Shown one piece after another: positions 24,812-35,755 of a stretch of 64,000 bases of DNA; position 1 is the stretch's first letter, and each line of letters starts with the position of its first letter. Both the position numbers and the translations under genes were made by a program. Source of the stretch: Osedax fenrisi (taxonomy: Eukaryota > Annelida > Polychaeta > Sabellida > Siboglinidae); contig OZ025240.1 in the NCBI GenBank assembly GCA_964019155.1, positions 39,838,715-39,902,714 of the forward strand, read 5' to 3'. Below the pieces are notes generated by a model. It did no database searches, was not told the origin of the DNA, and worked only from the letters and a program-made list of their open reading frames with translations.

Positions 24812-27800
24812 TACTTACCTACCCACCACTATGTTCAGGTTTTACTACCCAGTGCTGGCTCTGATCATCACAACGCTGTGTATACAAGTAGTAATCGGAG
24901 TGTTAGCTATTCTTGTGACTCAGATTAGGAATTATTACGATAAGGTTCATACCTATATCCCTACGTAATCACGTCCTTACGTAGGGGAGAGTGGCGAGAC
25001 TTGAGAAACTTTACAAAAAATGTATAGGACATTACTACATTCATTACTATAGTAATATATACATCCAGTAATATATACATATACACAATGTATACATCGA
25101 AAATATTACTAAATAAATAAAATCTAAATAAGAAAATATTTTAAAAATGACATCCCATTATATACAACATTCCTCTTATTTATTACTAATTATAATTATT
25201 GATATAGTATAAATCCGTATAAATATGTTTTTATTCAACCATACATGTTAAATTCTCACATTCTATTCTATTTATAGGTTATCCTAGCTATAGCCTATAG
25301 GCATATATATATATATATGCTAGGATATAGGCTAGGATATATCCTAGTTATGTCATGCGTAGTTATTTAATTTCCTACGTCAGTTTGCGTATACACTGTA
25401 TACAGTGCTGATGTGTAGGTGTAGTACACTGCGCACGATGACCTCCACGCATCACCACACACACATACGCACACACACGCAGTTCAGTACAGACATGTGC
25501 GACGAACTGTGCTGCTGCTTCCCCAGAAATAGAGCGAAAGTGAACCGGCGGGGTCAACTGAACACCGATATGGAGATGAGTGGGGACGGGGTCAACCTTA
25601 ACTCCGGCTTCGAGATAGACTTCGACGACGTCGATGCCGGTATTCCTAACACTTCCTTCAATAAAGAAATAGGTTATACACCCTCCTCCTCCTCCTCGCT
25701 TAGAAATATTAACATCCATATACCAATACACACGCACGTTAAGGGTGATCATAGAAAATTGAAAATTAACAGATTAACTGGATTAATTGATTAATTGATT
25801 AACAGATTAATTGGACTATGTTTTTCTTAATACATATACAATTAAAATGAAACACACACATTTTTTTTTATTTTTATTAATCTAAGGTCACATGACAGCC
25901 TCGTTAAGCTTAACATGTAGTTAGATACAAATTTTACATTATAAAAAAATAAGTATTTGAAACCTTTGTAATGAATAATTTGTTATCAAATTTTAACATA
26001 TTAACTATTTATTTTATAATAATGGAATAGAAAATATAAAAAATAGAATTAAAAAAAAAATGTCCTGGAAATTTCTTGGAATTTTAACAGTACATTTAAA
26101 AAATCGTAAAAAATGACTACAAAAAAGATTGACAGTATATCGTGTCGTAAAAAATGACTCAAAATAAATCGAAGTATACATATATTCTTAGAATTTCAAT
26201 AGCTATAAGATGCGATGTGTCCAAAAAACTTTTTTTTCTATGATCACCCTAAACGCACGTATATAAATATGTCAATAGGAATATAGTATATACTATATAC
26301 TATTATATATACAATAAATACTATACAATATATACTATACATTAATATTATTTAATAATATATATTATTTAATCACTTTAATAACACAATTAATGGAAAG
26401 TCTCCAATTACCGACTCCTCTCGTATCTCAGTAACTATAATAGATATCAAAAAAGTATATATATATAAGAAATGTTAGTAATTTAATGGTAAAGATGACT
26501 AAGTATTTTTTTTTTAAATATTCAATCGATTGTAGAACATCCTACAATTGTTATTTGATCACATTTAATATTCTGCTTTTATTTTTAAATATTTGAATAA
26601 TAACTTTTTTAAATCATTATGAATAATGTATTAATTAAAATAAAAGTAATGATATTCATACTATTGTAGATTAATTTAATTTTCATAATTTTTATAAAAA
26701 TATTATAATTTAAATAAATATTAACCACAACAATTTAATTATAGTAACCCATATGGTTTTCCTAATACCGACCGCCTAAATTACCCTAATACCGAGTCGG
26801 TATTGCCTACCCCATGTGATTTATATTAATATCCAATCAAAATATATTTTGTACTTTGACAATTTTTATAAGTTGTGTTTGTATCATTTTAACCCGTCAA
26901 TAGTGTATTTTAACATCGTCAATAATACTATATAATTATTCTTTAGTATATTTAGTTATATTAATAATCAGTTAATTTAAAGTTTAATAGAAATAATAGA
27001 AATATAAAGATCAATTTTAAATGTAATAAGAATATTAAAACTTAAATTTAAAGATATATAAATTTCTGAGTTTCATAATTCATTAAATATATTTATATAT
27101 GTTATTTACCTTTGGTACTATAATATCAAAGTTATATCCACCACGCGTATTTCAAGGGTTGGTAATAGGAAAAGGGGTCGGTATTACGCACAATGAGTGA
27201 CTGACCCTTGCGTCGCACAATAATTATAATTATCCAATTATAATTGTATAATTGTAACGGTATACCGACCCCATATTTATTCTTGTAAATATAATTATAT
27301 CAGAATTTAAAATAGACAAAATATGTATTGCCATAATAATACTAAAGCCCGGGCTTTGGTATTATTATAATTACAAAATTTCAAATAAATATATTTAATA
27401 GAATAATTATTCTATAACTTAAGTTATCTATTACCCCTAAGTTATTACGAATAGTCATTTAGGGGTCAGTAATTGGAGACTATCCCCTAATATAAGAAAT
27501 TATAAATATAAACATATTATTATTACATTAATTTAATATAATATTATACTATATATTATAATTTAATAATATATCTATATAGATTACTATTTAATTACAG
27601 TTAGGATAGTAAAGTCAAATATTAAAGGAAAAAGAGGTAATATTCTCATACGTATAGCGAGAGCTATATAACAACTATATAGTTGATAGCTATATTGAAC
27701 GAGTGCATGTCTATTGCATGTTTATTAAATGTAATTTGTATACAAAATGCAGTAATATACCTCTATAGGATATATTATTCTATAGATGTATATCCCCTAT

Positions 27801-30577
27801 AGCTGCACACGTGCATAGTGCATACTAAATATAGTATCGTGTAATCGGTACTGTATAATGTATATCCATAATGATAAAACCTATATATAGGTATGCATGT
27901 TAATACAATATACTATTATATTACGTTTATATTATTAGGTTAAACACTTTATATATAAAAGTAAAATCACAATATTCTAGAACTATATGATTTCTAGTTA
28001 ATTCAAAAAAATAAGAGCCTAACATTCAGTATTTATCGATATATTATAAATCTTCTGAGGCATATTAATTATCGGTCACTACTCCCTTCCCTCCCTTACA
28101 AATGTAATACAAATAATATGTTTGTTTAAATAATTCATCAATATTTAGGTATATAATGAGTGTTATACTTTAAAGTATATTAAGAGTTATTATAAAGTCA
28201 GTATTATGGATAGAGGTATCGAGGGAAAAATGCATACACACAAAATATATAATTATACTATTATCCTACTGTATATTTTATATTAAATCCTAATTATCTT
28301 TTTTTTAATTAAATTATAACTTATATCTGTAATATTATTACTAACTGATATTAACTGATTAATCAAATGACATTTTTATTCTATAAATACTAAATATCGA
28401 AATAGTTATATGTCCCAAAATAAATAATTCATAATATTATTTTCTATTCCAGAAGAAATTATTGGGAAACAAATTTATTGTGGGATAAATACCAACATCT
28501 CTAGGCCTGTTCATAAATATATTTCACATTATATAAATATAGATATTATTACGTAAATAATTGATTACTGAATTGACAGAATTAGTGTATATACATACAG
28601 TTTGTAACATACTATAGTATTATCATTCGTGTTATAATTTAACACACTTTTTGAAGTATCAGTACACACTCGTTTATATCCGTTATACTCGTTTATATCC
28701 GGGTTTATATAAGTAGGCCTATCAGTTCGTTACCGAGTTCAAGGTTTAAATTCATTAAGAATATTTTAAAAACTACCGATTTATCGGTTAGACTTAGAAG
28801 TTAGCAACACTAATGTACACTATATATAGCATGGTTACAACTAGTGATGTAAATGATGCCGAGCTTTTTAATGCCAAGCCAGGACTTTTGGTTATTGATG
28901 CCGAGCCGAGACTCATTTTCGGAAAAAAAACGATCCCTAGCCTAGCTAAGACCTAACTAAGACCGAGACTGCATCGATTCTTTAGTTTTTAGCATAATTT
29001 ATATCACTAGTTACAACCATATATCTTATATAATTAAAGTATATTTGAATGTTTGTTGTGTAATAGATACTTGTTAGTATACTATTATATATATATATAA
29101 TTGAATACCAAAGTTATCATTAATTAACTATACTATATAACATATACACTATTACAATATACCATATAGGGTATATATACCCTGTAGAATATATATTCTA
29201 AAGTTAGGGGCGCTGCAACAGGGGGGAAGGGTGGATATGTTCCCCCACTTTAAAATATAGGGTCCTCATAATGATTAGTCTCTCCCCCCACTTTTACCAT
29301 AACATTTATTTTTATTGGTTGGTCCCCCTTAAATATAAAATCGTTCCAGCGCCCATAGCTAAAGTATATATTAAACGTTATATAATAGGTATTTTATTAT
29401 TAGTCATCACTTATGAATCATTAGTGATGACTATTCACAGATACACATATAGTAGGTTATATATGTTTACACACTTTATATACATCTATATTTTAATTTG
29501 AAAGTAAAGAAAAACATCCCAGTACTGAAGCTCCCCCAGATATTGGGCACATCTAATGACATCAAGGAGGCGATGTCTTTAGACGACTGGACATTTGACC
29601 AGTACGACCATATCGATGTGCTTTTGTTGAACTCCGAACTGAAAGCTATCGAAGCAGAATCTCAACTCAAAGTTAGCATATTGATTAGATAAACACACAC
29701 AAACACACACATACATATGTATATATATACAACTGTCTGTGTGGCTCAGTTGCTAAGGCGTCATACACACAAGCAGTAGGACACGAGTTCGACCCTCGTC
29801 CGGACCATTAATTAATTTTATAAAATGGGTCTTAAAATATTATTTAAAAGTGATCTTATATAATTTTGTATAAATAAATGATCGGCTCTCATTAAAACCA
29901 TCGATGCCTTAACATGAGAGCGGCTTCGAAGGGACATTAGAGCCATATATGGTTATAAGTGAAAATTTCATCTAAGTTCCTGGATGGGATGAAAGGACTC
30001 CACCAAATAAAAAAAATAACAAATAAATATATATACATATATATTATGTAATAGGTTAACATAGTTAATAACACAGAGTTCTTAGTATATTTAGAAGAAT
30101 TATATTTAAGATCGATTTCCCTATAATAAAAGTAAATTTATACGAAGTAAATCATAAATAAATATAGTGTATAATATGCACAGTATATATTAAATTGTTA
30201 TAAAGTTAGAAATATATTCGAGTAATGACATTTCGGATTACCACGCTCAGCAAATGCTAGACGAAGACCGGAGTACCGTATCGCGGGCTAAGATCTCCAC
30301 GGTAGAGGCGCTGCACGACGAATCTCGCGAGAAGCGGCGAGACTATCTCGAACAACTCGTGAGAAAACGCGAGATTCTCGACGGTCAACGCAGCGTACTC
30401 CAAGGTCGAGTGGACGACATTCACGCGGCCGATATCCTGAAGAAGGTGTCGTTCTGGCAGAACATCATCAACTACCTGCTGTACTTCGTGTTCATCGCTA
30501 ACGCCTTTATCACGGGTCTCGGGGTTGTGGGCCGAGATAACAACACCACTACGGTCAGCAACGAAATACAACCGTAA
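21967..30577 (+). CDS. Ninjurin-like membrane protein with a long inter-helix insertion
   Basis: Proposed exons: 21967-22044 (start, uncertain), 23642-23754, 24839-24944, 25483-25744, 29505-29671 and 30251-30577 (stop TAA), all in matching phase, about 350 residues. Exon 2 has the ninjurin amphipathic region (AQLTATTAMSIVHVALLNTL, compare AQGMMDIALLMANASQL of NINJ1). Exon 3 has transmembrane helix 1 (FYYPVLALIITTL...QVVIGVLAILV). Exon 6 ends with helix 2, NYLLYFVFIANAFITGLGVV, matching NINJ1 FIIVVVNIFITAFGV. Family members normally have a short loop between the helices; here exons 4, 5 and most of 6 add about 210 residues: a cysteine cluster (DELCCCFPRNRAK), an acidic/serine-rich stretch, and a charged probable coiled coil (about ISTVEALHDESREKRRDYLE). 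Ninjurins oligomerise in the plasma membrane and rupture it during lytic death, or mediate adhesion. Alternative: exons 4-6 start a separate gene at ATG 25495. Confidence 0.65.
22230..22645 (+). mobile_element. Probable LINE 3' end with (TTA)n tail
   Basis: A GC-richer block (GTCAGTGGGGTTGTGACGGG, then ATCTGTCACGGCCTTGTTGG) followed by TATTCAATAAATTATTATTA, a microsatellite tail. This arrangement is typical of 3' ends of CR1/L2-group LINEs. No coding remnant is clear, so a 3' UTR fragment is inferred. It lies in the first proposed intron of the ninjurin-like gene. Confidence 0.45.
22749..22816. repeat. (AT)n microsatellite
   Basis: Nearly uninterrupted TA dinucleotides. A similar tract occupies about 23,496-23,538. 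Confidence 0.9.
22860..23566. repeat. Two hairpins of the TACCAAAGC family
   Basis: GGGCTTTGATAATACCAAAT with an inverted partner near 22,860-22,905, and AGTATTACCAAAGC / GCTTTGGTATTACT around a 7-base loop near 23,536-23,572. They share arms with the hairpins near 13,125, 13,480 and 27,344. Confidence 0.6.
23827..23864. repeat. Perfect 38-bp palindrome
   Basis: CCATAGAGCTAAAGAGAAA followed directly by its exact reverse complement, with no spacer. A related inverted repeat is at 32905-32940. Confidence 0.9.
26391..27489. mobile_element. 1.1-kb TIR element, GGAAAGTCTCCAATTACCGA family
   Basis: The left end (TTAATGGAAAGTCTCCAATTACCGAC) pairs with the right end, which read inward is TTAGGGGATAGTCTCCAATTAC. 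Internal TACCGAGTCGGTATTG-type motifs resemble the subterminal repeats of the TAGGGGAAAGTAACC elements, so the two families are probably related. No transposase frame. Lies in an intron of the ninjurin-like gene and contains a hairpin near 27,344. Confidence 0.65.
28842..29009. mobile_element. hAT-like MITE with perfect 8-bp target duplication
   Basis: 168 bp beginning TAGTGATGTAAATGATGCCG and ending with the inverted ATAATTTATATCACTA. The flanks are GTTACAAC at 28834-28841 and again at 29010-29017, an exact 8-bp duplication as made by hAT transposases. Internal CTCGGC/GCCGAG-type motifs form long inverted repeats. No coding capacity. Confidence 0.88.
29735..30022 (+). mobile_element. tRNA-derived SINE, full copy
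   Basis: The head resembles a tRNA gene with an RNA polymerase III A box (TGGCTCAGTTG, 29742-29752) and B box (GAGTTCGACCC, 29785-29795). The body contains a self-complementary CTCTCATTAAAACC...ATGAGAG hairpin and GGCTTCGAAGGGACATTAGA. The tail is TCCTGGATGGGATGAAAGGA followed by A-rich repeats. Other copies: 44815 (full), 6985 and 40632 (headless) and 4420 (tail only). It lies in the intron before the last ninjurin exon. It is a SINE and not a functional tRNA gene, because it is fused to the repeated body. Confidence 0.88.
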
Positions 30578-30879
30578 CACAACGCATAGGAAGAATAGCA
30601 ACACCGCTCTGACCAGCAATACCCACACACCGTAACGTACGCATAGTTCTATGTTATTTACTGAACGCGTTGGTGGACGTGCTTCGTGCATATTAAGTAC
30701 TGTTATGTATATATCGTGTATATAATAATAATAATGATAATAATATTAATACTATTCATTTATAAGAAGATGTTTTTTTCTATAATAAAATAAATTTTAC
30801 TAAAACTTCTTAACTCTTCTATATGGTTCACAAATAAAAGTTTACTCTTTTCTAATGTTGTTATAATATTTCATTTTAA

Positions 30880-30912
<33 letters not shown>

Positions 30913-31559
30913 TTGTAAAATAATTGTCATATAAATTAAAATGTACTTCCATCTTATTTTACTAATGATCTCACAAATATGTTAATGGAAAACACTTAGT
31001 CAAGCTAAGTGTTTCTCAATGATGGATTAATTAATTATAATTATCAAATTATGAATCCATCAAGAATGATAATATATATACATATTATTATATGTAAAAT
31101 ATATAAGATGTGTTATTATATTGCACCATGGTTATTCACTATTATCAAGAAGGGGAATTTATATTAAATTTATAAGACCATAATTTAAACTATAATAGAA
31201 ATATATAAATATATATAATTAAAATGAATATTTGTCTAAAATTAAATGAATAATTCATTAGACATGCATAGGTAAAATATAAGAGAATCATAATATAACT
31301 TACAAGTGTATTATAAATAATATGGTAGATATAGAAATACGGATATTTCAAAAATACACATAAAAGAGAATAACAAAAAAAAGATGAAAATACCATGTAT
31401 ATTGTACATTGTACACAGTTTTACATTTAAAATAATATATAACTCTAAAGATTATAAAAAATAATAAATATTAAAAGATAAAAATAATTAACACGATTAT
31501 ATTAAAAAGGATTAATGTTTTTATTAAAATTATTTTATTATTCAATTTATGAAATTAAC

Positions 31560-32427
31560 TAGGGAAAAGTAACCGAATACGGACACTCTCGGTATCTCAG
31601 AAATCATAAATCCTACAAAAAAATGTTTGATGAATAAAATATTCATAATTATCTAAATAGTCTAATTAAGTATTTTTTATTATTCAAAATATTTCTAATA
31701 TATCCAATAAACTGATTTTTTCATTACGTTTTAAATCTATGAAAAAAATTCAACTTAAAACCTTCTCAAGAATATACAAATGTATCGATATAAACACAAT
31801 ATTATTTAAAAATAAATCATTCTTAAAATTATATATATAATTTCTATATTTGTTATCAAATATTCATTAAGTTATAAGCATATTTCTAGAGGTCATATAA
31901 GTCCCTAATACGGACAGTGTCCGTCGGACACTATATGTATTAATACGGACACCCTATAAACAATCAGCGCGCAGCGTAGGAACAATTCTTATTTTCATAA
32001 AAATCCCGTGCGTTATAATATTAATAACACCAATAAATCTAAATCTAAAATTGTTATTATTTAGATACTTAAATTGTATTATTTATTAAAAAATAATAAA
32101 AATAAATAAATTCTTAACTAATTAAATTAGAATAAATTATTCATAAAATTAACTATAAATAATGTAATTGTGATATGTCTGATTGTTTCATCAATAATAT
32201 ATAGTTTATCTAGTGGTGTCAGTATTCGGACATGGGTACCGAATACGGACACCCCCGACGGGGTCCCCCGTTATCTATGGAATTAAAATATTAAATAAAT
32301 TTTAAAATCACAATAATATCTATAATCATATAATATTAACATATTGTAATTTTTGAATACAAATAATGAGTCATAAAATGTTAAGACCATTTATTGTTAA
32401 AGTGTCCGTATTAGGTAATTTCCCCTA
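31560..32427. mobile_element. 868-bp TIR element, TAGGGGAAAGTAACC family, copy 2
   Basis: Begins TAGGGAAAAGTAACCGAATA and ends AGGTAATTTCCCCTA. It shares both ends and the GTACCGAATACGGACACCCC internal motif with 20596-21208 but has about 250 extra bases. Confidence 0.8.
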
Positions 32428-32820
32428 TATATATATAAATATATATATATATTGTATATATGTACAACTACCTAAATGATAATAATTCAATATTTTATAA
32501 ATTTAAGTGTACTAATACTAAAGTAACTGAATATATTTCTAAGTATGCAATAGGATAATATCCTACATAAGATTGTAGATTGATTAAACCCCATCACTAT
32601 TTATGATTCAATATATTGAATGTAATATACTATGACGTTATGATTGATGTAATATTAGATAACAACATTATATAAGTAGGTGGTATATAGGTGGTACCAT
32701 AGATGCAAATAATTATAATTATTCAACGAATGTGATTAGTTTTATATAATTATTATCATCATGTATTATATAGTTATATATTCTAATTACTAATAATAAT
32801 GTATTACTTACATTATTCCA

Positions 32821-32940
32821 ATACCTCCTATAACCTCGAGGTTATAAGAGGTCTTGATTATTCACTATTCAACAAGGAACACATTTTGTATTTGATAATA
32901 AATACATAGAGCTAGAGAAAGTTTTCTCTCTAGCTCTATG
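32821..32940. repeat. Two palindromes (AAGACCTC and CATAGAGCTA families)
   Basis: ATACCTCCTATAACCTCGAG followed by GTTATAAGAGGTCTTG at about 32821-32856, and CATAGAGCTAGAGA / TCTCTAGCTCTATG at 32905-32940 around an 8-base loop. Confidence 0.75.
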
Positions 32941-34750
32941 GTGAAATTCAATGTAAAACTGACAAATTTGATATATATATTATATAATATAATAATGCTG
33001 TTCTGAAGATGTTCTAAAGATGTTCTGATGATGTTCGGAATATATAATTTTATAAAATATTAGATATGTAATGATATATAATTATATTATAAATATCTTA
33101 GGATGTTTAGAGGATATCTATGTTGCTCATATGTGCATCTACAGTGTAGATTTCACATATATTCTGATGATTTAAGATATTGTATATGTTAACATAAATT
33201 ATAATTGATAATAAGCTATAGCTAATTGGCCGTATATTAATATATATTATTATTAACTTGTATCTAAATATTACTTAACTTTATCCTATACTGGTGAGTC
33301 AGTTAAGACTATATATATATAGTCTTATATAGAACGAAGACAATTTATTTATTCTCTATGCCGAGGACTAAAATGTTAACATGTAGCTTTATACATATAA
33401 TGGGAATTTTGCATTACTTATTATTCAGTAGGTGTATTATACACCGTGTATACCTATATGTTTAATTTACAATATATGTTAATATGGTGTCTTACTATTT
33501 ATTTGTATGATGGTAATTAGTTTATTAAATATGGATATAAATGTTCGTTTAAATACGTAGAATTTGTATATTTAAATTAATTATTATGAATATTATGAAT
33601 ATTGGGTATGATCATAGATTTGTATTTTAGGTAAATTATAAATCTATGAGTAGGATAGCCCATATCTCACGATAGGCCATACCAATTACAAATATATTTA
33701 CATGTTAAGTAATGTAACTATAGATATATCAATAATATATCACATATAACATTTAATAATTTATAATTATATCATTTTAATAGTGGTGTATTTATAAATC
33801 TGAAATACTATATTCTTATGAAATATTATATATATACACTTTATTACAAGTATGTGTTAGAATATTGCACGGCTACTCAGTGAGTATGGTGTTTTTTTAT
33901 ATTTAATAAATTAATATATTAAATGTATACATTTATATTCATTCATCGTTATAACGATTATATAACGATTAATGTAACAATCTAGGAGCTCATATAATAG
34001 TATTATTTATAAAATAAAGGGATATAAATAATAAATACAAAAGTATAATTTGTAATCCAATGAGATAGAATACTATTTATTAATAAATACTTCTTAATAT
34101 ATATTATATGAACATTTTAGAATTTTTTTTTTAATTACTACGATGGATTTATTACCATAAGTAATGTTAAATAATGTCAATGCTAATATATTATTATTGT
34201 ATCAATACAACATTTATTATTAACATAAAATATGGTTGTAAGTTTAACTTAAAATGTTAACTTAAAGTTACAATCTGTAACTATTTTACTGCTTGTAACT
34301 ATTTATTTTTTAGTTGTTTCTTTTTTAAATTTATAAATCTTTGTATAATAATATAAAAACGGATATTATTAAAAGTTTGAAATATAATTTCCCATCATTT
34401 TTAAATTGAATTTTTAATAATATGAATATTTAATTTAAATAAAATATAATGGAGTTAGTATTTTGATTAACAGTATTCAATCATTTTTATATATAATGTA
34501 TATTATTACTAATATATAGTACTACTGTACATATTAAATAATTTAACAATATATTTCAACCGGCATTTCATTATTTATACATTATTTATTTCAAATAATA
34601 TTTGTTAACATTTATTAAAATTGATTACATAATAATTACAAATTTAATTTGTATTAATAATTCAACATATCAGTTTATTACTTAACTTAATATCTAATGA
34701 ATAATAATATTATTTTTTATTATGGATATAAATTATATAGAAAAAAGGTA

Positions 34751-35006
34751 GCCAGTAACCTCGTACGAGGTAATCTCGTACGAGTAATTTCGTACGACTT
34801 GTTAAATTTAATTTATTTCATAATAATACAGTTTTTATACGATTATATATAATAACTTATTATATATTGATATAATATATTGTATTATATATATTGAATA
34901 TAATATTCGTATAAGAACTGTATAATTATGAAATAAATTAAATTTAATAAGTCGTACGAGATTACTAAATAAGTCGTACGAAATTACCTCGTACGAGATT
35001 ACTGGC
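34751..35006. mobile_element. Fold-back MITE with CTCGTACGAG repeats
   Basis: GCCAGTAACCTCGTACGAGG at the left is mirrored by CCTCGTACGAGATTACTGGC at the right. The arms extend through TTAAATTTAATTTATTTCAT about 80 bases inward, and the centre is (TA)-rich. Each arm carries two or three copies of the palindromic TCGTACGA unit. No clear target duplication and no coding capacity. Confidence 0.8.
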
Positions 35007-35248
35007 ATTCAGAAAAAACATTTAAAAAAAATAGTTTTTAAATTTGACTTCAGTAATTGTAAACATAAAGATCATATTTAAGATGGATATCGATTATGGC
35101 ACTTTTGTTTTGATTAGGATATATGTGATAACATTTAAAATATTCGTTTCGGTATTTTACACACTAGTTACTAGTTTACTAGTCTAGTGTACACGATAAA
35201 CTAACAGCACATTAAAATATATAATATAATATAATATCGTGAATGCTT

Positions 35249-35471
35249 ATCTTGGCCGCCGATATATTTTTAAGTTCAAGTTGGGCGTGCTTATTAATAT
35301 GCTGGGTGTTAGTTAAAAAATTATTTTAATAATTATTTACACTGGTTTTGTTTGGTTGGGTTTAGTTTTAATATTTGCAGTTTTTTTTAGCTGCAATACA
35401 TCCGAAGTGATCCTATAATAGCATATATATATATTTTTAGTTACGCCCAACTTTACCTTAGCGGCCAAGAT
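35249..35471. mobile_element. Short TIR element, ATCTTGGCCGC ends
   Basis: The left end ATCTTGGCCGCCGATATATT pairs with the right-end inverse ATCTTGGCCGCTAAGGTAAA. Both continue into AAGTTGGGCGT, so the inverted repeats are about 40 bp. About 220 bp in all, no frame inside. Confidence 0.7.
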
Positions 35472-35718
35472 GGAGTGTATCAATATAATATATATTATAT
35501 AATATAATTTATATATATTTAATATAATATTATTATAATAATTATATAAATTATTTGAACTCGGAAATCGTAATAAAAACAAACACAGATTTATTCATTA
35601 TACACCGAAGTCACATTATATATTCTCCATTTATTTGTATATCACTAACGTATTCTGGATTTATCAATTCTATTAATATATGTTATTTACAAATTTGTAA
35701 ATATAATCTATCGTATGA

Positions 35719-35755
<37 letters not shown>

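Noticed and set aside
29735..29807. Functional tRNA gene
   Set aside because: A and B boxes are present, but the sequence is the head of a repeated SINE with body and tail, lies in an intron, and has a diverged second copy.
30257..30691. 144-codon minus-strand frame opposite the last ninjurin-like exon
   Set aside because: It is the shadow of the plus-strand exon 30251-30577, which has the recognisable helix and in-phase splice junctions.
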